Below, one piece after another: positions 6,114 through 6,196 of a DNA stretch of 6,196 nucleotides. The first letter of the stretch is position 1, and every line of letters starts with the position of its first letter. Source of the stretch: DASROJ01 sp035646975 (lineage in GTDB: Bacteria; Acidobacteriota; Polarisedimenticolia; JACPZX01; DASXTC01); assembly GCA_035646975.1 (NCBI GenBank), contig DASROJ010000167.1:1-6196 (forward strand), written 5' to 3'. Under the pieces are notes generated by a model. The model worked only from the letters and a program-made list of their open reading frames with translations, was not told where the DNA came from and searched no databases. Position numbers and translations under genes: made by a program.

Positions 6114-6196
6114 ACGGCTCGAGGTATTGGAAAATGCCCCCGATGCGTGTGAAGGTCCCGAGTTAAGTGCCTGAATGAGCATCGGATTGAGGATTC
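6114..6196. other. 83-base tail after polA with nothing recognisable
   Basis: There is no hairpin plus T-run, no convincing promoter and no reading frame beyond about ten codons. Base composition is less GC-rich than the genes, as expected for an intergenic spacer. The polA terminator, or the next gene of a polA operon, would lie beyond the right edge. Confidence 0.5.

Noticed and set aside
6114..6196. Intrinsic terminator or small gene after polA
   Set aside because: No stem with T-run is present, and the longest ATG-started frame (near 6134) has only about ten codons.

Overview
The window comes from a high-GC bacterial chromosome of unassigned phylum. Gene organisation is bacterial: Shine-Dalgarno sites, sigma70-like hexamers, a three-domain DNA polymerase I and a stand-alone RocA/PruA-type pyrroline-5-carboxylate dehydrogenase. 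The stand-alone (not PutA-fused) dehydrogenase and the exported CBM9-like/DUF11 protein suggest a lineage outside the PutA-bearing Proteobacteria, but three genes do not allow a firmer assignment.

Layout. Bases 1-240 hold no convincing gene. They are a very GC-rich direct repeat with a 149-bp period, probably running off the left edge, with a perfect 7-bp hairpin at the unit junction. Its second copy stops exactly against the stop codon of the first gene. Bases 241-1809 (minus) encode 1-pyrroline-5-carboxylate dehydrogenase, the second step of proline catabolism. After a 69-bp gap with its own extended -10 element and a good RBS comes, on the same strand, an exported protein of unknown function (1879-3288) with a CBM9-like domain, an Asp-rich beta domain and a terminal DUF11 domain. 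A 140-bp divergent intergenic region (3289-3428) carries a well-formed promoter for the exported protein, placed so that its mRNA should be leaderless, and an extended -10 promoter for polA. polA (3435-6113, plus) is complete. The last 83 bases show nothing recognisable.

The three genes have no evident shared pathway: one is core replication/repair, one is amino-acid catabolism and one is a surface or secreted protein. The two minus-strand genes could be cotranscribed because no terminator is visible between them, although the dehydrogenase also seems to have its own promoter. I see no sign of a new multi-gene system. The points most worth checking are the repeat at the left edge, the Asp-to-Glu change in the proofreading site of DNA polymerase I, the TTG start of polA and the leaderless promoter.
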